This document shows positions 52,030 to 63,600 of a stretch of DNA of 64,000 bases, in pieces. Where the stretch lies: NCBI GenBank assembly GCA_947034895.1, contig OX344764.1, forward strand, positions 66,817,348 to 66,881,347, in the 5' to 3' direction. The position numbers and the translations under genes were made by a program. Within the stretch, counting starts at the first letter, position 1; every line of letters starts with the position of its first letter. The stretch comes from Rhytidiadelphus loreus. Its lineage: Eukaryota > Streptophyta > Bryopsida > Hypnales > Hylocomiaceae. The notes under the pieces were generated by a model that made no database searches, was not told the origin of the DNA, and worked only from the letters and a program-made list of their open reading frames with translations.

Positions 52030-55000
52030 ATGTCGGAATTTTCGGACATGGTTCTAGTGAGAGCGACTGGTGATAGTGTTCCTATTTTATTTCCTGTTGG
52101 TGTAGATGGCGTTGCAGTTATATCCTCAATTAGATTAAGTACTCGATTTCATTTTCAGTTGAACTCATTGCATGTCGATGAAGAGATATACAACAAAGAC
52201 TCCGGTATTCTAATCCACACAATTGGTAAACTACCTGTTGTGGATGGCGAGGATAGATCATGGCATTTGAAGGCTGGAATGTACAAGGCATATGGTATTG
52301 CTGGTTTTGAACGACCGGAGTCGGTTGATTTAGTTTGTGGCCGGCGTGCTTCTTCTTGGACTAATCAAACTCCCCCTCTGAAGAATGTCAAGGTGGAGTG
52401 TAATGCATTGACCATCACTCTTCTTAGTGACGATTCTGACACAAACTCCCCAAATCAGACGATTGACCGTTCCATCCCTTCAAGTTCCAGTGCGCCTCGA
52501 ATGTCTACCACACCACGTGACATTGATATTGACATATCTGGATCAGTCTCAGGATCTGTAACATCAGTTATTGAGTGTTTGAAAGCTCTTTGTGGTCGAA
52601 AGGGTTGTAGAAATGCTTTGTCTAAAATTGATTACGACAAGATTGTGATAGAGAGAGTGTCAGTTCTTCCTCCTATTTTCAATGGTGATGTCATTTTTGA
52701 ATTACCAAAACTAGTATCTGGAGGTACTCCTTCAAATGCGAGACAGATGGTTGGGATGGACAAGCGGTATGATGGGCATGTGTGGTCGAAAACTGTAACG
52801 ACCAATATTACAAATTCTCATGGTCTATCGTTTCGAACCTCAGTTTGTGTTGGGCATTTGAGATGCATGAACAATAATTGCGAGTACCTTAGTCGTGTAC
52901 ATAGAACAAATTCATTGAATGAATTGGAATGGGATGGGCTGACCCTGTGCCCACTAGATGTTGGTGCAGAGCATCCCCTAGGCTCAACAATTGTTTGCAG
53001 AATATGCAAGCTACCGCCGAGTTGTATTTCTCGTTGTGGGGCCAGGGTGTATTACGTCATCGGAAACCCAAATGTCACTCGCGCATTCATTCATCTTGGC
53101 AATCACCAGCATCCTGTCAAAGATGGTGACCTACGTCACATGAAGGAGCGAACTCGTCATCTCATTGGAGAGCAGATGGAGAGAACTCCATCTGGAAAAA
53201 ACTCAGCAATCATTTTGGAGGCCACGAAAGACCTTTTGGGAGAACTCCTCCTTCGTGCGGATGGTGAAGTGTCAAAGAGCATGGACTTTGTTGAGCTCGT
53301 ACCGGTATTGGACAAATGCAAGTACTTTAGTTCTCCTAGCATTAGAAACGAGGTAAGCTCGTTCAAGCACTTCAGAAGATTTGGTGTGATGGATAGCATA
53401 ACAAAGTTGAGGGGAGCAAGTACTTGGGCATTCATTCAAGAAAGTAAATTTCCAGGACAAGGGTCAGAGCTTGACAAAGTCTTTGTATTCAAGATGTCAG
53501 AGGTTGGTCCAGGAAGTGGTGTAGACTTGGTGAAGCGTATGCAATCCGGCGGTGACTTGCAAAATGCGTGGATCATGTTCGATCATGTCAAGCGGGTCAC
53601 AGGATGGACCACTATGGCATGCCACGTCTATGATAGTTTGTATTATCGCGTGATGACCATTGCCATGTGCGATATGCAATCTGAAGATTGTACTGCCTAA
53701 ATCTTGTTTTGGAGAAATTTGAACAACATCGTTGAGTGGCATGGTATAGGACAGATTCAATTCAAGGGATTTATGGCTGATAGTGCTCAAGCAAATTGGA
53801 ATGCGGTGAGGACGGTCTACGGTTCTGGTGACATTGGTATACCCATGGAGAATAGAGAACGGACCTGCCTTTTTCATTGGACGCAATCCATGGAAAAGCA
53901 TACTAAATCTGATATACGTGGTGACTTACAAGATCAACACAGACTACTATGCAAACAATACAAGAATGCACTTTCATCAACACAATCAGAGGAACGCTAC
54001 CTTGCGATTAAGGCTTGGTGGCTATCATCAGGAGCCACAACAGAAGAAGGACTACATAGTTTGGAGTTATGGCTCTCCTTCTGGCATTTTCGTTATCGGC
54101 AATGGGGCGGATTTATGCAACTAGTAAGTTATTCTTTCTTACATGTATGCATTTTGATGTCTCGTGACAATGTGATGTTCATAGTTTTCTGTTTTACATT
54201 GTACTGCCTACTTCGACAATTGGGAAATGTTCTGTCCATTATTCAACTGGATAAGGCATGAACGAACATGTCACTCTAACTATCACAACAATCATCTCAA
54301 TGTTGTGGTGCACCATGTCAACCTTATGTGGATTCCAATTTAGTAATTTCTTGTCGCTAATGCAATTTCAGTGTTACAAAAGTGTATGTATTTATCCCTC
54401 AAGAGACCCCTCTTGGAAGTCTTTCACTCCTGTACATAACGGCATAATTTTCCAAAAATCACTGTTACTTCATTTGTTGTCCAATTCCCTTCTGTTGCTT
54501 TTATGCATCATATCCCCTATGTGTCATCGATGTCGTAAGATGAGTCAGTTATGCATGCATTGAAATGGTTGCTATGTAGTCCATTTTCACTGATTCCACA
54601 AGTGATTGATATATTCAGGATTTAACAGACTCTGAGAAGGCAGAAATGCCTTCATGCAACCTAGCGGAGACTGTGCACAACAAGTGGCTTCAAGAATCAA
54701 GAAATCGTGGAAGCGACTTATACATCGCTACAGTTGATGATTTCGTTAGGGCCTTCATGCAGATGGTAAGGTTTTACCAATACCTCAAAGGCAATGGAGT
54801 TGGCAAGGGCCCCGACAAAGAAGAATTGCGGCTCCGAGTGGCGCAACGTTCAGCTGAACGTAGTGGAAATCCGAAGGTGCTCACAGATGCTCTTTCCAGC
54901 CTTCCGGATGTCTCAAAATTCTTCAATAGGGAGCCTCATCTTGAGGGTGAAGAAGTATTTGGATCACATAAGAGAAAGGCAGACCATCCTTTGGGTTGCG

Positions 55001-56088
55001 AATATGATTCACATAGACCTGATACAGTTAATTATTCACATCCCCGTGTCCAGACAAGATCCTTCAGAGCTTCTACTAGCGCTCCAACTCTACACCCGAT
55101 CTTTGAAGACATAGTTCCAAATGTTGAAGTAGAAATCCCATCAGATATGGATACTACAGAGGAATTTTGTAATCGTACTGGTCCCCTTTCATTCCATGTG
55201 TCCGCTATTCATGAGAGCAACTGTGACAACATGGGTTGGCACATTGCAAGACTACCGAAAACATCTGCAAAGGCATGCTTTGCTCTTCAAGCCCTTACAA
55301 AAAAGAAATGCACAGCTCGTATTGTCCAAAACAGCGTACCTACAGCCGCACCAACATATACTGGTATGATGGAAAATTACAAGAAGAACAGGAATGACCG
55401 AATGGCTTTCTTTTTCTGCAACGACGACATCGAACGTTGTGTGAAAGGTACGAAGCGGAAGTGGGTGTTGTCCAAACCCGCAATTCCTGAAATTTGGCCT
55501 GTGAAAAGGGGCACCGCATTATCGCAAGAAGAGGTGTTAGCCTTTGAAGTTGCTGGATTCCGGCTTCCTCAACGTCAAGTTATTTCACCTCGAAGATTGT
55601 TTGGTGGCGAAACCAGTATTCAGTTGGTATCTGCTTATCCTATTCCGCTGACACCCGACGACCACCCAAAATTACGATCGGGGAAGGTTATTCGTCGAAA
55701 TCCGAAGGCACCAACGGTGAAACATGCAAACAATTTGGCTTCGGCTATGACCCTAGATGCTCGGATTAAGAGGGTGACCATGGTTCCTCATCCTGGTTTT
55801 GGTTGCATAGTGTGTTTGGTTTCAGGAGCGGAGCTGCGAGTAGAGCAATACATGCTTACGATTTCCTCGTTCCCGGAGTGCACATGTCTCTACTTTAAAG
55901 GCATGCAGACCAAGTCTTTAGGAAAGCGTGGTCAATGGGCAAATTGCAAACATCTTTACTTCATTTTCAATGTTATCTGCAACTTGCAATCTACAGTACA
56001 TGGCTTTATTCATGCTCCAAGTTTCAGTTTCAATGACGTGAAGCAAGTCCTTCTTAGTGGGATCCTGGACCATGTAGACCCTATGTAG
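52030..56088 (+). CDS. MULE-like transposase with C-terminal SWIM finger (element B)
   Basis: Two exons, 52030-54123 and 54619-56088, join through a GT-AG intron at the same place as in element A (QL before, DLTDSEKAEMPSCNLAE after), giving about 1,187 codons. The zinc region has CVGHLRC, CRIC, CISRC and HLGNHQHPV. The core has HVYDSLY, MCDMQSED, GFMADSAQANW and CLFHWTQS. The SWIM finger reads CTCLYF ... NCKHLYFIF. Compared with FAR1/MuDR-type proteins the N-terminal part is long and unfamiliar. One in-frame TAA (53698-53700) stands where element A has CAG (Gln); no other break was seen. The catalytic Asp of GFMADS is intact, unlike A. This copy is one base change from an open frame, so the family moved recently, or relatives may move it in trans. 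Confidence 0.82.
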
Positions 56089-56689
56089 GAGTTAATGAGT
56101 ACTTCATGTGCTTCATGTGCTTCTACTTTTTATTATTTAAAAAGTAGTGAGACTAAAAGGGCCACTACTTTCCTAACCGCTAAACCACCAAGTGCACAAG
56201 TTACTGCTTGTTTGGACTACTTGTATTCTGTATTTTGCTTTTACTTCAAACTATATCAAATCCTTTGTATTATCCTTTGCATTTCAAGATTTTCCTTATA
56301 CTCGTTTTCTACAACACCCTAGTCAATGCACTGCAAAATATTTTGGTCTACAGGTCGAGTGCTCTACTCTCAGAGTCATTATAATTATTCCAAAGAATAG
56401 CACGATGAAACAATCAGATATATGATTATATTCTGACACTAAACCGCAAATAATAATCAGTGAGCAATGTCTAGTTGTCCTACACGATCATAGGGCATTG
56501 TACATCCGTGGTCATAGGTCCTCTTCTAGTAGATCCCTTTGTTTATACATGTAATGGACTCTTCTTCATTGTGGGACATTCATTGGATGTTTGCCCTAAC
56601 CCAACTATCATACTCTTTTACTATTGTAATTAATTAATCTTCACAGGTGAGTTTTATCTTTCTTTCATAAATTTCTTTTAGAAAACACT
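56089..56689. other. 3' flank of the element B transposase gene
   Basis: Noncoding. CACGATCATAGGGC (56483-56496) and CCGTGGTCATAGG (56506-56518) match the subterminal motif of element A in the same relative orientation. Confidence 0.55.
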
Positions 56690-57060
56690 CGAAGTAGTAC
56701 AATCCATTTTAATCATTTACTTCATCCATTCATTCCATTTAGGTAGTGTATAATATATGCATCCACTTTATCCATCCACCACCATCTCGTATCATTCACT
56801 TCTACCATCCATTGTCATGGATAGTAAAACCACCTTTTTAAGCACTTCTTCATCCACTTTCCTCAATTATCATTCTTTCGAGTCATCCAATTTCATGGAT
56901 TTTTCATCCACTTTTTAGTCAACTTTTTCATCCATTATCATCAACTGTCATCCACTTTTTCATCCACTTTTTCATCTACTTCCATCAACTTTCATCCACT
57001 TTTTCATCTACATTCATCAAAATTTCATCCTAATTTTCCTCCAAATTTCGAACAATTTTT
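56690..57060 (-). repeat. Element B right subterminal array (TTCATCC type)
   Basis: TTTCATCCACTTTTTCATCC-like words recur many times; this is the inverted counterpart of the left array at 42420-42610. Confidence 0.88.
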
Positions 57061-57076
57061 TATTTTCCATCAAAAT

Positions 57077-57150
57077 CTCCGCTCCCCGCTGTGTAGTTCT
57101 CGCTCCCTGCTCCCCGCTCCCCGCTCACTGCTCACGCGCTAGCGCCGCTC
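57077..57150 (-). repeat. Element B right terminal inverted repeat
   Basis: Ends CTCACGCGCTAGCGCCGCTC just before the duplication. Read inward it matches the left repeat at 42247-42320 without gaps. Confidence 0.93.
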
Positions 57151-57160
57151 GAGACACGAG
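57151..57160. repeat. Target site duplication of element B, right copy
   Basis: GAGACACGAG, identical to 42237-42246. Confidence 0.95.
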
Positions 57161-57636
57161 TGTCAAGTATGCCAAAGTGGTTTCGGGGGGAAATTCTATG
57201 ACTATGGTCATTAGAATTTCTGGAGGGCGTAGATCAATGATTGAAGCCCCTATGCTGATTTTTACCAATTCTAGCAGCAATTACCCTATTTGGGGCTTAG
57301 AAGACAATATTCCAGGAGTATGTTACAGACTTTGTTCTACACATTTGTGTCAACCGGCGGATACATTCATCATTTCCAAGGTCAAGGATGCTTGGACCAA
57401 GCGATGGGAAGCAAAAAAGGCCGAGCTCATCGCAGCCAATGCTTGGCAAAATACTCCTCGGGTTGATGGGCAGTGGTCAGGAAAACTCACAAATCCAGGA
57501 AAAAGATTTTTCCTACAGCTGGATGCGGATAGCATTGAGGATGTGAACAAAGAGGTAGATTGTGATAATTTGTCATATGCTAGGAAAGCTATGATTAGAT
57601 CGGGTATGGCTTTGGGTGTTGATGGCACTTGGAGTG

Positions 57637-60600
57637 TGTGGGCGCTTAATTACCCACCCTTGGTAATTAATCGGACACAACCAGGTTCTAGGGGTTAACT
57701 AAATTCTAACCTAACGGGTGACTAAGCGTAGGTCCATTGTGCCTTCCAAGCAATGGATCTTCTTTACTAAGTTCCTAGTTTCCGCAGGTGACAATGGAAT
57801 TGCCCCCAATTGGCGAGGGAATAGTTCGGGCTAACCGTCCCCTAACGGCAACCTATGCGAACTACCACTGAATCTATCCTAATCTATGGGAATCTGAGGC
57901 TAAATGACCTTTCCTAAGGCTGAGGAAGGATTACCTAAGTCCCTTCCATGGTTTCCTAAGTTGATTGGGTTTTTTCCTAATCTAAATTATCTTTTTCCCT
58001 AATTTAATTTATCCTCTTTCTTAATTTAATTTTCTAATCTAATTTATCTTTTATCTAATTTATCCCCTAATTTAATTTATCCTTTTTTCCTAATTTAATT
58101 TATCTTTTTTCCTAATTTAATTTTCTAATCTAATTTATCTTTTATCTAATTTATCCCCTAGTTTAATTTATCCTTTTTTCCTAATTTAATTTATCTTTTT
58201 CCCTAATTTAATTTATCCTCTTTCTTAATTTAATTTTCTAATCTAATTTATCTTTTTTCCTAATTTAATCTTCTAATCTAATTTAATCTTCTAATCTAAT
58301 CTATCTTTTTTCCTAATTTAATCTTCTAATCTAATTTAATCTTCTAATCTAATTTAATCTTCTAATCTAATTTAATCTTCTAATTTAATTTATCTTTTTA
58401 CGTTCTACCCTTGACCCTACGTCTTTATCACCTAAGGTAATTTTGATTTGCTACTTTAACCTTAACTCCTAATTGGATTATTTTGTCCTCATATAATGTT
58501 TAACTTCTTGGTTGAATTTTGACCCTAACGGTTACTAATCCCTAGTCCTATCCTATCCGGTTCTACCTTGTTTTGTAATCTAATTCCTATCCTATCCTAC
58601 TCTAATTTGGCTGCTTTTACGGTCAACTTCTATGTATGATAGGGGTTTAGATCCTTCTAGCCCTATCGATAAACTTCTATGTCGAAACTTAAGGTCCACC
58701 CTAATTCCTATTTGCTAATCGACATTAATCACTACTTAACAGAATTTAGCACAAATAAAAAGAAAAGCACTGGGGATTAATTTACTGACTCACCTGATCG
58801 ATGTTGGCATGCGCGACCTTTTCCTCCATACCTCCGGCCTCGTGCTCGTATTCCATAGTCGACACGTATGTTGAAGTAGTAAAATGCCTACGGCTTAGTC
58901 CTTGGCGAAGTAGTACACTCTAAAGACCCTTAATGGTCCCTTCCTTTCTCCTTATCTCTTTTTCTTTTACTTCAACACTATTCCTACCAACCCCTTAAAT
59001 GAGACCTTACACCATATGACGCTAATCTAATGGAAGAGTCACCTATTCTCTTACGTCGTCATTTTGGTGTCATCCTAATCTCTTTCCTAATGGTTGTAAG
59101 AAGCTTTTGAGATTTCCTACCTAATCCTATGACGCAACACTATTTATCGTCTCTCCCTTCTTCCTCTCCTATAACTACCCCCTTTCTAATTTTGTCATCA
59201 TTGTGTGAGGTTTAGTTTGAGAGGTTGAGGATGTGGTTTGCAGGGCGCTGCTTGGAGCTTGTCTTTCTCTTTCCCCCCCCCTTTGATGTATGTTTTGTTT
59301 TGATCTTTCCTTTTTTTCTCTCTACCCCCCCCCGAAACCCTTGGACCAACCCCCCACCACGCCCTGGCCCAATCTCCCCGAAGCCCTGGCCCAACCCCCC
59401 GAAGCTATCTAGGTGCCCGCTGTTGGGTCGCCCGGCTGGCTGGGTTGCCCGCTGCTGGGGTCCGCTGACTGGGTCCTGGCTGGCTGGCCCTGGTTTTTAC
59501 ACTCCCTCCCTAACCTCGGGTTCCCGTATGGGAACCCACTTAACTAAAAACTAAACTGGACGTTACTGATTATGGTCAAGGTAAAACAAAAAGCTAGACT
59601 AATTTTGATGTGTTTGAAGTCAAAGCTTCGCCGTTGGGGAAAGAACTTGGATGTTGACCAAGCTATCTTATGGCGGGGGGTTTCTTCCGCCTTTCTACCA
59701 CCTAGGGATATCTTGGGAGCTAAACTTTAATCTTTCCCAAGAAGGTCTTGGGAACTAAACTTTGGAATTTAGACCTACCAGGGTCCAAAGCTTCACCGTA
59801 GAATCGGTTTTAACACCGACTTTAGGACTTGCAATGGGTTGGGGTTCAAAGCTCCGCCGTCTAAGACTCGTTTTAACATACTCTTTAGGACTAAGAGGTC
59901 ACAGGGTCAAAGCTTCGCCGTCCCCCGAAGGGTGGGTCCACTTGTCAACAACAAAGAAGGGGTTTACTATGGTTAGCACTTACTTCCAAGGCACACGTAC
60001 ACGCAAGACAATAACATTAAGGGACTTATGCACCAAAGGCCCCCCAAAGCGGCATCGCCAAGGTACGGTGGGGGGTTACTCCAGGGTTAATGCACGACAC
60101 AAGACAACTTTACAAAGAACTCTCCAAATGTGACCAAAAGATGTTCAAAGAAGACACACGAAGTACAAGTGAACGAGAAGGACTCCAAGAACCTTCAAAA
60201 GCTGTAAATAGAACAACAACGGGAGCCAAAAGTGCTCCGAAAACACCGTAGAGGTTTTTTTGGCCTAAATGCCAAAAATGCCAAGATAACTTGGACCCAC
60301 GGACCCAAAACAAGTATTGGGGGTGTTTTGGGAGAGAGAAGGGCCCCCTTTTATAGGTTTCCAAGGGCCCACTCCCCCCCTCGACAAGTAACCTCATCCA
60401 TCCGGATTTTCATCCAAGTTTGAGATTTTCACCTAATTTTGGGTTTGACGCTGGTCCTAACCTCTAACTTTTGGAGTTTAGCTCGGAATTGCAAATGGAT
60501 TGCGCCAATGGCTTCAAAATGCCATTTTTAGCCTGAAGGACCTCCTACCCCCTATTTCTATCACAAAAAACCCATCGGAAACTAGTGCCAACTAGAGCCA

Positions 60601-61617
60601 ATTAAAAGGGTAAAAACCTAACTTTTGGGGTTTACCTCTTTTGGCTTGGGTAACTAGCTAGGGTTGTTGGGGAGGCTCTAGGGAGTAAGAAAAGGCTCCT
60701 TGATGTCTTCGTTCCGACTTCGTACGCTCCCGGGACGCCGGTCAACCCCGCAAAGATCCTGCCGTAATTATTAATTGGGGGGATGTTGTCAGTTTCGGCT
60801 GCTTCCCGCTATTGGAACACCATGAAATTTGTTGGGGCGCGTTATTAACATAAAAGATGCTAGTCTAATTTTTAGTGAGATTTTACCACGGCCTGGGTAT
60901 TTTCCATGAATTTCCCAACGTGGCCTTTGGCGGTTGACTGCTCGGAAAAAGATCCTTTGGAGATCAGAAAAAACCGAGACTTTTTGGGGAACCTCTCATG
61001 GAGTCCCCCAAGCCACGTGCCAAGTCTTGGGCTGTTCTGGCACACAATTGGTGGCGAGGTGAAAACTGACTTCGGTTGAATCACCGGCAGTCAGGGAATC
61101 TTTCACATGTGAGGGAATCTTGGCGAATGGGTTTTGCCGTGGACATCCCGACATGTTCTAGATCCGAGAACACTATCCGGCGGTTGTGGATTCCTCCATG
61201 CGGCCTGTCTGGGACAAGTAACACCTGCAAGCTAATAATTTGGATTCCTAATGTTTCGTCGGTGGAATGGGGAAACCAGAACCTATCTTTGGAGATTTAC
61301 GTGGGGACCTCCCTAACTCTCCTAAGACTAATTTAGCCTATCATGGTCACATGCATTAGGGTTGGGCTATTTTGGGTAAGTTCCCAGTAGCCCTATTGTT
61401 TCCCACTAATTACGGGTTCTAACCTATATACAAGTGGGTGTTATGGGTAATCTATGGATAAAAGGCTATTTATGACCAAATGCTATATTGGTACGTGACA
61501 TACCTATTTTGGTTCTACACTCTTTTTTGGGCTTTTTGTAGTACTTTATGCCTTAATTTGTAACAAACTAAAAAAAAAAAAAAAAATGAGTCCCAAGTGA
61601 CGAATTTGGGGCTCACA
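57637..61617. mobile_element. Noncoding TG...CA repeat, copy 2 (solo-LTR-like)
   Basis: Begins TGTGGGCGCTTAATTACCC and ends GGGGCTCACA. The 5-bp direct repeat GAGTG (57632-57636 and 61618-61622) flanks it exactly. It interrupts the last codons of the mariner-like transposase, which resumes in frame at 61623. It is homologous throughout to copy 1 at 4681-12263 (for example CATTGTGCCTTCCAA near the start and AAAGCGGCAT in the middle). It contains no credible gene. A repeated TCAAAGCTTCGCCGT / TTTTAACAC...TTTAGGACT motif lies at about 59625-59935. TG...CA ends and a 5-bp duplication point to an unusually long solo LTR. Confidence 0.8.
57960..58400. repeat. CTAATTTAATTTAT simple-repeat expansion
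   Basis: Pyrimidine- and AT-rich units (TTTCCTAATTTAATTTATC, TTCTAATCTAATTTAATC) repeat imperfectly inside the TG...CA repeat. Copy 1 has no such expansion at the matching place. Confidence 0.9.
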
Positions 61618-61702
61618 GAGTGTCAATCAACTTTTTTCACATTTGCGGGAAATTATAGCCAAGTATGAACCATACTTCCATGGACAACAAGTTCCAGCCT
61701 AA

Positions 61703-62018
61703 GTATGAAATCTGTATTTTTTTGGCTCTAAATACTAATTTTTTTTCCCTTTATTTGATGTTCAAAGACTTCTTTTATTGCACATGTTTTCCACATTTTC
61801 TACTCCTTCTATCATTTTTCTTGTCTTTAATCTTTTTATTTCCAAATTCTTTTTTTACCTTCTAACACTAAATGTAAACCTCTTCATATTTCAGATTTAC
61901 CATAGAGTACTTTTAGTGTTAGAAATTACATTTAGTGTTACTTACTTTAGTAGGGTAAATGATATTTAGTGTCATGGTTCGCAAAGAGTATTGCCAACAC
62001 TAAATACCCTTTTTAGTG
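61703..62018. other. 3' end of the mariner-like element
   Basis: Noncoding T-rich DNA followed by inverted TTTAGTGT words (61911-61975) and the right terminal repeat. Confidence 0.7.
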
Positions 62019-62020
62019 TA

Positions 62021-63600
62021 GCTATCCAAGTAATAGTCTCATAATATTATAATCTTGGAAACACTCAAAATGGAGACTTACATATCTTGTCATAGAGCGT
62101 GGACATCAGTGCATGAAATACCCCAAGCATTTCTATATTTAAGATAAAAAGTGAACAATTTATACTTCCGACTCCCTTGTAAACTCTCTTGCCATAATAC
62201 ATATGTAATTTAGAAGGGCAATAAACTCTTCTAAATACAACCTATCATGAACGATGATGGTTCGCTTCTTGCACGTGTACACCAAGAGACTTGGAATTAC
62301 TTTGAAGTTAATCACTAAAGGACATTTGTCTTTTAAAAGAGACAATTGGAATCTTTGGTAGGTTCCTATGATGTCAGTTTTGAATAGATACTTCCAAACT
62401 TTTGTCTTGGGATGCAAAACGTATCCCCACTTTCTAGGAATTTATAAAACTTTTCGTCAAATAACCAAGATTATGCTCAAATTGTTCTTCTACAAGACAA
62501 AGAACTTTGAGAAAAATTGCATAATTCGTCTTGTATACTTGGCAAGTATCCAACTAACATGATCAATTTTGTTGGAAAAGGGATAGAAAAGGGAAAGAAA
62601 TTGAAAAGAAAAAGTAAGAAAAACTTACTTTAAGAGGAGTCAAAGTTGGTGACTCTTTCAAGCAAGGACAAGAAACAATCTAATTTCAAATCATATAATT
62701 TTGCAATCCATGTCTAAGTTTCAAAAAAAAATTCACACATTCCTCAATAGCAATCTAAAAGAATTTCATACCTTTGAACAATAAAAAAAAGTAAAAATAC
62801 AAGTCTATTATTCAATGGACCAAAAAAATGATGATTTTCTTAACAATTTTTGCTCAAAATGTATTCATCTTTCTAGGGATTGATATAATGTATTTCAAAG
62901 AAAGAGGGGGGGGGGGTAATAGAGTGTCCCACTTTTTGAGTCCAACACCAAAAAAAAAAGTTTTCTTGTGAAGGTGTGGAAGTTCATTATAGAATCCACT
63001 AAAGCCATTAGAGTTAATCATAAAGTGTGCACTAGGTAGGACTAGGAGCTAGAGTTTGGGAAAAACACAAGACCAAACTTCCTAGAGCACCCAAACTTAG
63101 GTTTGGTTGAGTTTGGTGCCATGTTTGTTTTGTTCAATCCTCAATCAAACCTTCCGTTGCCATAGGTTCACAAACACAAGACAGAACTTCACAATTAACT
63201 CCATTGTGCTCCCCAGATCTGTAAACTAGAGATCTATGAAGCCAAGACATTTGAAAAATCAAGCAGTTGTCTACAATGTTCACAAAAAATCACTATTTAG
63301 TTCATTGTTAGATAGTTGAATTGGGGATTAAACCAATTCTAATTTTGAAACATTGTGGAAAAAAACCCTGAAAAAATCTATAAAATTTCTATTCATATTT
63401 TATTAAATATAGAAAAAAAACAAAAAACAATACTTTTTACTTGAATAACCGGTTCAAAGTATCTAAATAAAGGAAAATAGTTGACAAAACTCCAAAAAAT
63501 ATCCGGAATCAATCTGCGCAATCAATTTGCTTCTTCAGTCCCAAAACCAAATTAAAAAAAACAAGAATAACGTGACTGTGTACGGCTTTGTCCACTCCAA
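62021..63600. other. AT-rich intergenic DNA, no gene seen
   Basis: No credible ORF. There is a G12-like run at about 62907-62918. No mobile-element end was found. Confidence 0.55.

Larger units (their letters stand above)
42247..57150. mobile_element. Element B: MULE-like transposon with ParB-methyltransferase gene
   Basis: A 14.9-kb unit sits inside the coding sequence of the mariner-like transposase and is bounded by a 10-bp duplication. Its ends are terminal inverted repeats that align without gaps from the first base: by hand count 38 of the first 50 positions agree. They are G-rich on the inward strand (GAGCGGGGAGCGG, GCAGGGAGC). Inside lie the minus-strand ParB/methyltransferase gene (44833-49127) and the plus-strand transposase gene (52030-56088), in the same head-to-head plan as element A. 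TTGGATGAA-type arrays lie inside both ends. Confidence 0.95.
41462..61702 (+). pseudogene. DDE (pogo/CENP-B-like) transposase split into three pieces
   Basis: The coding pieces are 41462-42246, 57161-57636 and 61623-61702; with one copy of each target duplication they stay in one frame of 447 codons to the TAA at 61700-61702. Motifs of a DDE transposase family known to me from plants and oomycetes are visible: RDPKDN, LTPSWVQQFM, the first catalytic Asp in NIDETHF, then NNG-type LDNGRTLGF before the break. After element B come VKYAKVVSGG, the late QPAD motif and NPGKRFF. An internal in-frame deletion lies near 57335. It removes the middle segment with the second catalytic Asp (normally a VDN...H motif). 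There is also a TGA at 41624-41626. It was probably dead before or soon after the insertions. Confidence 0.78.
40911..62018 (+). mobile_element. TA-flanked mariner/pogo-like element, interrupted twice
   Basis: The ends are inverted repeats next to TA: left (40911) CACTAAAAAGGATATTTAGT then GTTGG; right (ending 62018) reads CACTAAAAAGGGTATTTAGT then GTTGG on the other strand, one mismatch in 25. TA dinucleotides at 40909-40910 and 62019-62020 form the target duplication expected of the Tc1/mariner superfamily. Further TAGTGT-rich repeats lie inside both ends. Without element B (14.9 kb) and the TG...CA repeat (4.0 kb) it is about 2.2 kb, with one transposase gene. Confidence 0.85.

Noticed and set aside
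62900..62920. Long G run as a possible quadruplex element
   Set aside because: A single homopolymer run in AT-rich DNA without neighbouring G tracts or gene context; most likely a simple repeat.
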